This document shows positions 35,617 to 43,705 of a stretch of DNA of 64,000 bases, in pieces; the stretch's first letter is position 1; each line of letters starts with the position of its first letter. Below the pieces are notes generated by a model. The model was given only the letters and a program-made list of their open reading frames with translations. It had not been told where the DNA came from and did no database searches. The translations under genes were made by a program, and so were the position numbers. Source of the stretch: Thermoanaerobacterium sp. CMT5567-10 (GTDB lineage Bacteria > Bacillota > Thermoanaerobacteria > Thermoanaerobacterales > Thermoanaerobacteraceae); contig NZ_CP130558.2 of the NCBI RefSeq assembly GCF_030534315.2, positions 434,001 through 498,000 on the forward strand, written 5' to 3'.

Positions 35617-36387
35617 TTATTGATTTAAATGCTGTCTTCCCTCATGATCGATATAATAATTTTCTTTATAAATAAGCTGGCTTATTGGAACTATTTGATA
35701 CCCATTTTCTTTTAACTTATCTATAATATAAGGAAGTGCATCCGCTGTAAAATCACCATTATTGTGAAACAATATTATAGACCCTTTTTTTACGTTTGGT
35801 AATACTCTATCTATTATAGCCTCAGTATTGAGACCTTTCCAGTCAAGTGAGTCAACATCCCACTGTATCGTATAATATCCTAGGCTTTTTGCTGTTATAA
35901 TGACTTTATCGTTGTAATCACCAAAAGGTGGTCTAAATAAATATGGTTTTTTACCCGTTAGCTTGACAATCTTTTCTTCATTAGCTTTTAACTCATTGAC
36001 TATTTGGCTATCACTTAATTGAGTCATGTGAGGATGTGTATTGCTGTGATTTTCGACGTCATGGCCTTCTTTAGATATCTTTTTAACCAAATCGGGATAC
36101 TTATCAACCCACAACCCCGTCAAAAAAAATGTAGCCCTAACGTTTTTGTCCCTAAGTATTTGCAATATTCTTTCCGTTTTATCGCTTCCCCACGATGCGT
36201 CAAATGAAATCGCAACTCTTCTATCAGGTATATCAACACTGTAGATTGGAAGTTGTCTATTAATATTTAAAAAAGTCCTAACTTGAGGTGGTATCCCATA
36301 ATTAAAATATAAAACGGAGATAAATGCTAGTACAAAAACAGCGAATAAATTGACAATAACACTTCTCTTAACATAATATATTTTCAC
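35617..36387 (-). CDS. Polysaccharide deacetylase, PdaB-like
   Basis: 256 residues. One N-terminal anchor helix (~10-28), then a NodB domain: VAISFDASWGSDKTERIL (metal Asp), HSNTHPHMTQLS (HxxxH metal site), RPPFGDYN, and FHNNGDFTADALP near the end. It resembles the spore-forming Firmicute PdaB/YlxY group, which acts on cortex peptidoglycan during sporulation. Start is GTG after GGGAGG. Its last residues are short, so no extra domain. Confidence 0.88.
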   Translation of the reverse strand: MKIYYVKRSVIVNLFAVFVLAFISVLYFNYGIPPQVRTFLNINRQLPIYSVDIPDRRVAISFDASWGSDKTERILQILRDKNVRATFFLTGLWVDKYPDLVKKISKEGHDVENHSNTHPHMTQLSDSQIVNELKANEEKIVKLTGKKPYLFRPPFGDYNDKVIITAKSLGYYTIQWDVDSLDWKGLNTEAIIDRVLPNVKKGSIILFHNNGDFTADALPYIIDKLKENGYQIVPISQLIYKENYYIDHEGRQHLNQ

Positions 36388-36451
36388 AAAAATAACCTCC
36401 CAACTATAATCTATAATAAATTTATTCCTTTGGGAGGTTATTATTACTACT

Positions 36452-36580
36452 TTATAGTAAGTTTAATATTTTCGACGGATCGCTCAAGTCCTTTAAAACA
36501 ATATCTGCCTCTTTCACTGTTTCATAATTGCCAACTCCAATAGACACCATTCCTGCTCTATCAACTTCTACAATAGCTAT
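36452..36580 (-). pseudogene. Beta-phosphoglucomutase C-terminal relic
   Basis: About 42 codons: AIVEVDRAGMVSIGVGNYETVKEADIVLKDLSDPSKILNLL then stop, which matches the last segment of beta-phosphoglucomutase (HAD family). No start or ribosome site precedes it, and the front ~175 residues are gone. Its upstream end runs into the end of the next membrane protein gene. Confidence 0.75.
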
Positions 36581-36957
36581 CTAGATGTATATCTGTAAAG
36601 ATATTTTATACCAAGTAAAAATAGTATTAATACAGAAATAAATCCTGTAAAACCTGCCATTATTACAAAAACTTCATCTTTATATCTAAAACTGTCTAGT
36701 ATAGAAACTATCCACAATGTAGATAAAATACCTTCTTCAGCTAATAAAAGACAAGTCATAATAAAATTCATTAATATTCTCTTAGCAAATATATTGTTTA
36801 AATATACAGATAAACAAACCAAAATAGATAAAAATATAAATACAACAAATTCTTGAACTGTCATGTGTGTAGAATAACTTCCAACAATAGCTACATACCA
36901 AATGTATTGTATAAATAAAAAGAAGGCAATAAAAATATATATAAAAATATTAATCAA
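36577..36957 (-). CDS. Small four-helix membrane protein
   Basis: 126 residues, four hydrophobic helices (~1-24, ~36-58, ~63-90, ~92-115). No motif recognised. The first codon is TTG at 36957 with only a weak AAAGAA site, so the true start could be further in or the gene could be truncated at its 5' end. Its 3' end was fused to the beta-phosphoglucomutase relic by a deletion. It may be non-functional. Confidence 0.5.
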   Translation of the reverse strand: MINIFIYIFIAFFLFIQYIWYVAIVGSYSTHMTVQEFVVFIFLSILVCLSVYLNNIFAKRILMNFIMTCLLLAEEGILSTLWIVSILDSFRYKDEVFVIMAGFTGFISVLILFLLGIKYLYRYTSR

Positions 36958-37075
36958 ATTCTTTATAAAACTGATAATTATACAGGCTCACCTCACTATC
37001 TGCATGAAATTGGCAATTCTGTCTCTAGAATAAAAAGGATATGTATTGTCACTAATACTTAGAACACAAATGAAG

Positions 37076-37111
37076 TCAAAAAACACTTTTCTGTATGAGT
37101 GCTTTTTGACA
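37076..37111 (-). terminator. Terminator after the YCF48-like gene
   Basis: GTCAAAAAACACT and AGTGCTTTTTGAC pair with one mismatch (37076-37111) across a 10-nt loop. The T run is on the minus strand inside the right arm. The rest of 36958-37152 shows nothing. Confidence 0.65.
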
Positions 37112-37152
37112 AATGTAAAGACTAAATTAAATAACCTTAATCTAAAGTTTTA

Positions 37153-38967
37153 TCAATTCTCTCTCATTGATACCGCCATCTGTAATGCATCAACAGGCTT
37201 AAAGTTGTAATTTATATAGTAAACACTGGATTCTTTTGCCCAGTAAATATTAGTTGTCGTCTTGTTTTTAGATATATTAACTACAATCAGCCCTTTATAC
37301 AGTGGAATAGGCAAATTATAGTTTTGAAGATATTTTACCATCTGCTTAGCAATGTCTAATTGCGGCTTTTCTTCAGAATTAACCTCAACAGTCCATCTGC
37401 CTTCTTTCCATTGAACGCTGTATTTACCTTTCTTATAATAGACATGTCCCCATATGAAATCCTTATAATTAAGTTTCTGGCTTTCATCGTCAACTATAAA
37501 TCCATTGTTCTGTTCAATGGCGCTTATATAATTTTCGGCGTCGATATCAGAACTAAAAAGAAGACCGCCAAAATCTCCAAGAATATTATTTGAATCATCT
37601 TTGTACATTTCTATTTCAGAGCTATTTGCATCCAAAGGTTTATCAGTCATTATAAGGTCCACATTGTAATTATCATTAAATTTACTCATTTCAGGTACTG
37701 CAGTTATATACAGATTCTTCTTGTCTTCCGGCAATGGTACAACAGAAGGCGCGTAAATTTTTATGATTGAGTTTCCTGTAATGTCTTTCAATGCATCAAT
37801 AATGACAGGATTTATAAATTCACTGTTCTTTTGGTTATTATCCTTTCTTGCAGGATATTGCTGCTGCCATGTTTGGCCACCATCTAATGTATTTAATATT
37901 ATGCCATTACCGTTTTTTGTGGAAGCAATCCAGCCATTATAAGTATCTACAAATGATATTGGAGTAGGTCCTTCAATCAAGCTTTCAAAATCAAGTTGAG
38001 GTATAGGGTAACTGCTCCAAGTATTTCCACCATCTGTTGTCCTGGAAATTATCACTTTGTCGCTTTCATTATCTGGATTCAAACCAATAGCAAAAGCAGT
38101 GTCTTTATCAACGATGTTGATTGTACTTAAATACGAACCCAAAAAATTGCTCGATTTATGGCTCCCATATAAATCAGCAAAATAATTTTCTTCTGCTAGT
38201 GTACTCCATGTTTTGCCACCATCATTTGTCTTTAAAATAAGATAAGGTTGTTTATTCATTGATGATGATTTACCTCTATAAATGACCCATATATCATTTA
38301 AATCAATTGCAGAAATTTCAACATTCCATTCCCCTTGCAAATACGGATTAAATAAAAAATTCCACGATATTCCACCATCTTTCGTATAATATATGCTGTT
38401 ATTGTATGATGCAAAACCATGGTACTGATCGACAAAATCATATGAATCTATCCTTATTTTAGTGGTTATATTTTCCCAAGTTTGCCCACCATCATTTGTA
38501 ACGTAAAGCTTATCGTCTGAAAGCCCATAACCTTTATCAACAGTTACAAATTTTATATTTGTTATATTTGCAGTCAATTTCGGCAATTCGGTCCAAGTCT
38601 TGCCACCATTGGTAGTTCTTAATATTGATTTATCCGATATTGCCCAACCATAAATCGAATTAACAAAATCAAATGCCAATATATTAAAAGAACCAGTATG
38701 TGCTACACTCCAATTCTTGCCTCCGTCATTTGTTGAAAGAATAATCCCTTGACCACCTGCCCAGCCATCTTTTCCATTTATGAAATAAATGGCCTGAAGA
38801 CCAAATTTTGGAATGTTATTTAAATTGTAACTATATTCAGCATTTTTGTTAATCTTAGCTATTTCGTTATTTATACCACTTTCTTGCGTTTTATTTATGC
38901 CGCAACCAGATAAAAAAAATAATAATGTTATAAATAACGCTATTATTTTATAAGTTATTCGCCACAT
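37153..38967 (-). CDS. YCF48/BNR-repeat lipoprotein
   Basis: 604 residues. Lipoprotein signal ending LSGCGINK (Cys ~20). The first ~370 residues hold at least seven repeats with the pattern T-x-D/N-G-G-x-T/N/S-W (STNDGGKNWS, RTTNGGKTWT, VTNDGGQTWE, YTKDGGISWN, KTNDGGKTWS, RTTDGGNTWS, NTLDGGQTWQ), giving a beta-propeller like YCF48 or BNR proteins. The ~200-residue tail has no known fold by eye. It is anchored outside; a scaffold or binding role is more likely than an enzyme. Start at 38967 follows AAAAGGGGAG. Confidence 0.85.
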   Translation of the reverse strand: MWRITYKIIALFITLLFFLSGCGINKTQESGINNEIAKINKNAEYSYNLNNIPKFGLQAIYFINGKDGWAGGQGIILSTNDGGKNWSVAHTGSFNILAFDFVNSIYGWAISDKSILRTTNGGKTWTELPKLTANITNIKFVTVDKGYGLSDDKLYVTNDGGQTWENITTKIRIDSYDFVDQYHGFASYNNSIYYTKDGGISWNFLFNPYLQGEWNVEISAIDLNDIWVIYRGKSSSMNKQPYLILKTNDGGKTWSTLAEENYFADLYGSHKSSNFLGSYLSTINIVDKDTAFAIGLNPDNESDKVIISRTTDGGNTWSSYPIPQLDFESLIEGPTPISFVDTYNGWIASTKNGNGIILNTLDGGQTWQQQYPARKDNNQKNSEFINPVIIDALKDITGNSIIKIYAPSVVPLPEDKKNLYITAVPEMSKFNDNYNVDLIMTDKPLDANSSEIEMYKDDSNNILGDFGGLLFSSDIDAENYISAIEQNNGFIVDDESQKLNYKDFIWGHVYYKKGKYSVQWKEGRWTVEVNSEEKPQLDIAKQMVKYLQNYNLPIPLYKGLIVVNISKNKTTTNIYWAKESSVYYINYNFKPVDALQMAVSMREN

Positions 38968-39041
38968 AGTAGTGACTCCCCTTTTTTTGTTTCTATAAAT
39001 AAATTCTAGCAAATATTTAGATAAAGTTTATTAAAAAATTA

Positions 39042-39719
39042 TTAATTTTTAATACCATATGGGCAAACTTTAATGCAAATACCGCAAACAGAGCCCCTTC
39101 CTATATGTTTAAAATTTTTATTCATATATTCACTACATGCCTGTGCATCAACAATTTCTTTTCTTTCTATTCCGGCTTCCCATAATTTCCCGTGAAGTGC
39201 CATTGCAGGACAACTTTTAACACATAAGGTACAATTTCCGCACTTGCTAGTCTCTATCGGTTTCCCAGTATCTAATTCAAAATCTGTCAATACCGTACCA
39301 AGTCGTACTCTCGGGCCATATTTTTCTGTAACCAAAAGGCCATTTTTACCAATCCACCCCAATCCTGCTTTTGTTGCAGCCGTCTTATGTTGAAATAATC
39401 CTCTGTATTCTCCAAGTTCCTTTATTGATTGGGATGCAGGTACTGCCAGAGCATTATATCCCCACTCTTCCAGCATCAATACAGTTTTCAATGTTATCTG
39501 ATCTATCAACGTATTTACTGAGCGATAATGATGAAAATAAGTATAAGTAGGCTTATTATTGATTTCATTTATTATTCTATCTGATAATTTAACTGCCACC
39601 GTTATTCCATACCTTAAATCTTTTAAATCATCAGGAAGTACATCTAAAAGATCTGAAAATCCAACGATTGATGCACCCCACTCTTTCATTTTTTCTTCAA
39701 TAATTAATTGTCCATTCAC
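39042..39719 (-). CDS. QueG-like 4Fe-4S double-cluster protein
   Basis: 225 residues. C-terminal bacterial ferredoxin module with CGNCTLCVKSCPAMAL and CGICIKVCPYG, for two [4Fe-4S] clusters. The centre reads TKAGLGWIGKNGLLVTEKYGPRVRLGTVLTD, the epoxyqueuosine-reductase family signature. At 225 residues it is shorter than QueG (~310-380) and lacks HEAT repeats, so it is a family member without assured queuosine activity. Start GTG at 39719 follows AAAGGTGA; an earlier GTG at 39728 is inside that site. Redox-active and cytosolic. Confidence 0.82.
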   Translation of the reverse strand: MNGQLIIEEKMKEWGASIVGFSDLLDVLPDDLKDLRYGITVAVKLSDRIINEINNKPTYTYFHHYRSVNTLIDQITLKTVLMLEEWGYNALAVPASQSIKELGEYRGLFQHKTAATKAGLGWIGKNGLLVTEKYGPRVRLGTVLTDFELDTGKPIETSKCGNCTLCVKSCPAMALHGKLWEAGIERKEIVDAQACSEYMNKNFKHIGRGSVCGICIKVCPYGIKN

Positions 39720-39841
39720 ATAAATCACCTTTTACTTTTAATTTCAAAATCATTTTAACATAAAATTGCAATTTATAAAAAGAATAAATTGCATATTTCT
39801 ACACAAATTAATGATGGGAATAATTTTTAGGAGGAATAAAT

Positions 39842-40135
39842 ATGGCAAGAGGAAGTTGGAACGATAAACCGAAAGTAGTACCTGAAGCCCATCAAGCACT
39901 GGATAATTTAAAATATGAAATAGCTAAAGAACTAGGACTGCCAGTAAAACAAGGTTCTGAAGATTATTGGGGAAATTTATCAAGTCGTGATTGTGGCGCT
40001 GTTGGAGGTCACATGCTTAGAAGAATGGTAAATTACGCCGAATCTGCAATGTCAAATGGCATAAGTATAGGTGGCGAAAAAACAACACAAAGAGGCAACG
40101 GTGCAGCAGGAAGCGAAGCAGAATATATGAAATAA
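39842..40135 (+). CDS. Small acid-soluble spore protein, alpha/beta type
   Basis: 97 residues. Pattern ALDNLKYEIAKELGLPVKQGSEDYWGNLSSRDCGAVGGHMLRRMVNYAESAM is a modified SASP: the E-I/A protease site is replaced by KYEIAKELG, and GxVGGxMxRRMI is kept. It coats spore DNA in the forespore. It is monocistronic with a terminator; promoter probably of forespore sigma type. A strong ribosome site AGGAGG stands before the ATG. Confidence 0.88.
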   Translation: MARGSWNDKPKVVPEAHQALDNLKYEIAKELGLPVKQGSEDYWGNLSSRDCGAVGGHMLRRMVNYAESAMSNGISIGGEKTTQRGNGAAGSEAEYMK

Positions 40136-40143
40136 ATAATGCA

Positions 40144-40174
40144 AAAGAGAGTATTCAAAGCACTCTCTTTTTTT
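40144..40174 (+). terminator. Terminator after the SASP gene
   Basis: AAAGAGAGT/ACTCTCTTT perfect 9-bp stem (40144-40170) plus TTTT. Confidence 0.88.
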
Positions 40175-40234
40175 AATATATATTTTGTGGTAGAATATAA
40201 ATAGCATACAATATATTGTGAGGGGTGTAGAGCT

Positions 40235-40753
40235 TTGAGCTATGAAATTCAAGAATTAGCTGAAAATAAGCTAATAATATTATACATATTAAATAGGATA
40301 GATATGCCTATAACAGGCGAACAAATAAATAGAATAATCTCTGATAATAATTTGATGAATTATTTCTATTTACAGCAATATTTAAATGAATTAGAAGAAA
40401 GTAATTTTATCAAACTTAAAGAGAATAAATATGTTTTATCGGAGTTTGGACTGAATGCGTTAAAATTATTCTTTAAACACATACAAGAAAATACAAGAAA
40501 AAAAATTGATGAATATATAGTAATAAATAGAGAAAAATTCAAGCAAGAATCTCAATATGTTGCAACATACTATAAAAAATCGGATAATGAATTCATAGCT
40601 AATTTACAAGTCATAGAAAATGATATCGTCCTTATCGAAATAAATCTAAATTTAGTTAATGCACAGCAAGCTAAAATAGTGTGCGATAACTGGAAACAAA
40701 AATCAAATGATATATACAGCTATATCATAAAAGCCCTTACGCCTCAAAAATGA
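40235..40753 (+). CDS. DUF4364 family winged-helix protein
   Basis: 172 residues. The start MSYEIQELAENKLIILYILNRIDMPITGEQINRIISDNNLMNYFYLQQYLNELEESNFI is the winged-helix part of DUF4364, common in clostridia; the second half (~90-170) is a small alpha/beta domain. A regulator role is inferred from the wing helix only. Start is TTG after GAGGGGTG. Its end overlaps the convergent propeller gene by 17 bp. Confidence 0.85.
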   Translation: MSYEIQELAENKLIILYILNRIDMPITGEQINRIISDNNLMNYFYLQQYLNELEESNFIKLKENKYVLSEFGLNALKLFFKHIQENTRKKIDEYIVINREKFKQESQYVATYYKKSDNEFIANLQVIENDIVLIEINLNLVNAQQAKIVCDNWKQKSNDIYSYIIKALTPQK

Positions 40754-41648
40754 GACCATCGGGCTCTTTACCAACTTCTACTTTTTTTTCAATTTTAAGA
40801 TCATTTATATTCACAATAATCAACTTATTTTCACCTGAAACTGATACATATGCGACGTCTTTAAATATTTTAATATAAACTGGCATATAACCACAATAAA
40901 GTTCTTCGCATTGCCGGGATTGTAAATTGATTTTCATCAATGTGTTAGAACACGAGTTTACTACAAATATAAAGCCATTATGGAATGCAATGGAAATTGG
41001 CAATCTTCCACATCGTATATTGTCAATAATTTCATCATTTATTATATCATAGATTGTTATAGAACCATCAAGCCCTGTTTCAAGGTATGTGTTTGCTATA
41101 AATAAAAATTTTTCGTCATCTGACAAACACATTCCATATGGTTTTGAATAAACTGATAATGTTTTTTCAATACGTAAATTAAGTGGATTTATTAAAGATA
41201 TCGAATCAGAATTCATATTGGATACAAAAATTTTTTTATGTTTTTTACTATAAAGTATAGATTGCGGTTGAAAACCGACCTCAATCTGTTCTAATATTTT
41301 ACTAGACCCTATATCAAAAACACTTAAACAATCTGCATCGCCATTTAATACATAAATAAGATTATTTAATATTATTCCATCATTTGGGGAAGGCCCTACA
41401 TACACTGTATCAATTAATTGGAAATTCTCAATGTCAATGATATTTATTGAATCATCAAACATGTTTAGCGTATACAATTCTTTTTTGTATTTGTTTATAA
41501 GCAATCTATGAGGCCCTATTTGCGGCACATGACTTTTATCACTCTTAAAAGTAAATTTATCTTTCACCAATTCAAGAAATGCCTTCGTTTGGTTATCATT
41601 TATAAAGCTTATAGTGTCATCGCCTTTGTTAGCTACAAATATTTTCAA
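40737..41648 (-). CDS. YncE-like beta-propeller protein
   Basis: 303 residues without signal peptide. About seven ~40-residue blades with N-x-x-D-D/T-x-S-I/V-x-x-I (TISFINDNQ, SINIIDIENF, CLSVFDIGS, SISLINPLN, SITIYDIIN, TLMKINLQS, KLIIVNIND), the YVTN/YncE propeller. Cytosolic or not exported by the usual route. Binding partner unknown; related proteins track spore or envelope factors. Start TTG at 41648 has GGAGGG seven bases ahead. Confidence 0.8.
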   Translation of the reverse strand: MKIFVANKGDDTISFINDNQTKAFLELVKDKFTFKSDKSHVPQIGPHRLLINKYKKELYTLNMFDDSINIIDIENFQLIDTVYVGPSPNDGIILNNLIYVLNGDADCLSVFDIGSSKILEQIEVGFQPQSILYSKKHKKIFVSNMNSDSISLINPLNLRIEKTLSVYSKPYGMCLSDDEKFLFIANTYLETGLDGSITIYDIINDEIIDNIRCGRLPISIAFHNGFIFVVNSCSNTLMKINLQSRQCEELYCGYMPVYIKIFKDVAYVSVSGENKLIIVNINDLKIEKKVEVGKEPDGLIFEA

Positions 41649-41711
41649 AGTGCATCCCTCCACGCATATGCTACTTTATAATATGCATGGAAGTAATTAA
41701 TGCCACTAAAA

Positions 41712-41786
41712 TGGTCGGGGCAACAGGATTTGAACCTGCGACCTCACGGTCCCGAACCGCGCGCGCTACCTCTGCGCTATGCCCCG
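41712..41786 (-). tRNA. tRNA-Pro (CGG)
   Basis: 75 nt with encoded CCA. Acceptor CGGGGCA/TGCCCCG, discriminator A; anticodon loop TTCGGGA, so anticodon CGG; T-arm CGCAGGTTCAAATCCTG. D-arm GCGC/GCGC is short but pairs. Confidence 0.93.
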
Positions 41787-42146
41787 ACGCATTTACAATT
41801 TTATCATAAACAAATTATTATATCAAGTAGCAATTTTTTATTAAGAGAGCTAGATTTTATCAGCTTTTAAAAGGTTTTTGATAATGCGTTGTTTACATGT
41901 AAATAATCATTTTAAAATAAAATTAACAAATTGTTCATTTATCTGTTAAAATTATTATGTATTATTAAAATAGACTCGTATTGTTTGGCAGTCTATTTAC
42001 AAGCATTTAAATATACTACATTACATAAGAGAGGGTGCAAAAGGTTGAAATTAAAAGTACAAATTGCAATAAGAATAAAATGGCATAGCAAACAAGCCAT
42101 CTTTTGATGACTTTTTAAAAATTAAATATCGAAGTAAGTGTTAATG
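41787..42146. other. Stretch between tRNA-Pro and IS110 B
   Basis: AT-rich and without a real gene. A 9-bp hairpin AAATAGACT/AGTCTATTT lies at 41968-41998. Behind it a ribosome site (GAGAGGGTG) and a TTG at 42045 start a 20-codon frame (KLKVQIAIRIKWHSKQAIF) that stops where the IS begins; it may be the first codons of a gene cut off by the insertion. Confidence 0.45.
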
Positions 42147-43391
42147 CTAAATAGCTGGCTTTATTTTATAGCCTTGAAATTGAGCTAATAGTATAGCTTG
42201 CTCAACCGTAATCTCGCGTTTTGCGGGAAAAGCATCAGATTTTTTATATAATTCAGCATTATATGGTTCTTTCTTCTTCAACATGTTGTATAATGCTGTA
42301 AGAAGCATTCTTGCAATAGCAATGATTGCTTTCTTGTGGCCGCGACGCTTTTTGATGCGCAAATAGCGGTTACGAATTTCAGGATGTTTCTCGCTTTTAA
42401 CTACAGAGTTAGCACACTGCACAAGAAGCGGCTTAATGTAACATCCTGCTTTGGAAACCCGGACAGATTTTTTCTTGCCTGCACTCTCATTGTTAGTTGG
42501 AGTGAGTCCAGCCCATGAGCATAAGTGTTTCGCTGAAGGAAAAGCCTCCATATTTACGCCGATTTCAGATATTACAGTAATAGCCGAGAAAATATTTTTA
42601 AACGATGGAGCGGTTAGAATTATGTCTAGTTCTTGTTGATAAGGCGCAGCGAGCGCAAGAATTAGTTTTTCTAACTCTGCTTTCCGGGATTCCAAATCTT
42701 CAAAATGTCCTTTGATGATCTTTAATTTTCCAGCTTGTTCAGGTGTAATATAACCATCAACAGCGAGTTCCAGCTCAGGGAGTTTTTTTAGCATAGAACC
42801 ATGAATTAAAGATCCAATATCAAAGGAAGTATCAAGAGGATTTTCTAGAAGCTTATCAATTATCTTTTGAGAACTTTTACCGAAAGTATCTGAAACAATG
42901 TTTCCTAACTGTATGTTAGAAACCGTGAGACAATTTTGGAGTCTGTTCTTTTCGCTAGACATAAAGCAAATAAGCTTAAAGCGATAGCGCATTAAGTCAC
43001 GAAGTTGTCTAATATCAGCGGGAGGCATAAAGCTAGCGGCAACAAGATCATGCTTAAACAGGTCAGCAATCCATTTTGCATCTTTCTTGTCAGTTTTTTT
43101 ACCACGAATAGCCTTAACATATTTAGGATGTGCAAGTATGATGTTGCAGGAGCTTTCTAATATATTAAACACAGGAATCCAGTATTTCCCGGTAGATTCC
43201 ATGCAAACATCCTTGCAGTTATTGTCCAAAAGCCATTGTAACAGCTCTCTTAAACCCTTCGTGTAGGTAGAAAAGCGATGGCTTTTATAGGTGGTAATTC
43301 CATTAGAATTAGTGGAAGCAATACATGCAACCACAAAGGTTTTGTGTACATCAATTCCACAACAGATTTTATACACGATTTTTAAAGCCAT
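42147..43391 (-). CDS. IS110-family transposase (DEDD recombinase), element B
   Basis: 414 residues, full length. Asp14 (CGIDVHKTFVVA), Glu65 (VCMESTGKYW), Asp101 and Asp104 (TDKKDAKWIADL) make the DEDD centre. The C-terminal Transposase_20 domain reads IISEIG-type text (VISEIGVNMEAFPSAKHLCSWAGLTPTNNESAGKKKSVRVSKAGCYIKPLL), with a Ser at the catalytic site region. It differs in sequence from element A, so this is a second subgroup. Start ATG at 43391 follows AAAGGAG. Confidence 0.93.
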   Translation of the reverse strand: MALKIVYKICCGIDVHKTFVVACIASTNSNGITTYKSHRFSTYTKGLRELLQWLLDNNCKDVCMESTGKYWIPVFNILESSCNIILAHPKYVKAIRGKKTDKKDAKWIADLFKHDLVAASFMPPADIRQLRDLMRYRFKLICFMSSEKNRLQNCLTVSNIQLGNIVSDTFGKSSQKIIDKLLENPLDTSFDIGSLIHGSMLKKLPELELAVDGYITPEQAGKLKIIKGHFEDLESRKAELEKLILALAAPYQQELDIILTAPSFKNIFSAITVISEIGVNMEAFPSAKHLCSWAGLTPTNNESAGKKKSVRVSKAGCYIKPLLVQCANSVVKSEKHPEIRNRYLRIKKRRGHKKAIIAIARMLLTALYNMLKKKEPYNAELYKKSDAFPAKREITVEQAILLAQFQGYKIKPAI

Positions 43392-43620
43392 AGGGAACTC
43401 CTTTCTAAACCGATAGGTTCTAAAAATTAAAGGGATAGACAGCATTGACTGATTGTCTAGCATTAAACGAGAATGTTTAAACAAAGATAAGGTTACGTGC
43501 TCAGTAGCACACTTATTTGTGCTTGGAAAGACAATCTACACATATAAAAATGCGGTCACTACGTAAGTGTAGCAAACCACTCACCTCCCCGTGATTTGTA
43601 GTTTACTGGTATCCCTATGA
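43392..43620 (-). ncRNA. Candidate bridge-RNA region of IS110 element B
   Basis: Non-coding leader with several hairpins: TAGACA/TGTCTA (43436-43459), GTGCT-CAGT-AGCAC (43497-43510), and the overlapping GCACA/TGTGC (43507-43522), which could switch with it. Position right before the transposase start fits the bridge RNA of IS110-group elements. Ends not defined. Confidence 0.5.
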
Positions 43621-43705
43621 CATAATTATAGAACAAAATTAGCTCGAAGTGGCACATTTCATTACGTTTTGTGCCTTGAGCGAAGCGAAAGGAATGATTA
43701 TAAAA

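Larger units (their letters stand above)
42090..43640 (-). mobile_element. IS110-family element B (approximate limits)
   Basis: An intact IS110-type transposase with a ~230-bp structured leader upstream (43392-43620) and a short right end. Limits are estimated from flanks. It lies beside tRNA-Pro and right before the transglutaminase-like gene, whose promoter it may have displaced. Confidence 0.65.
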
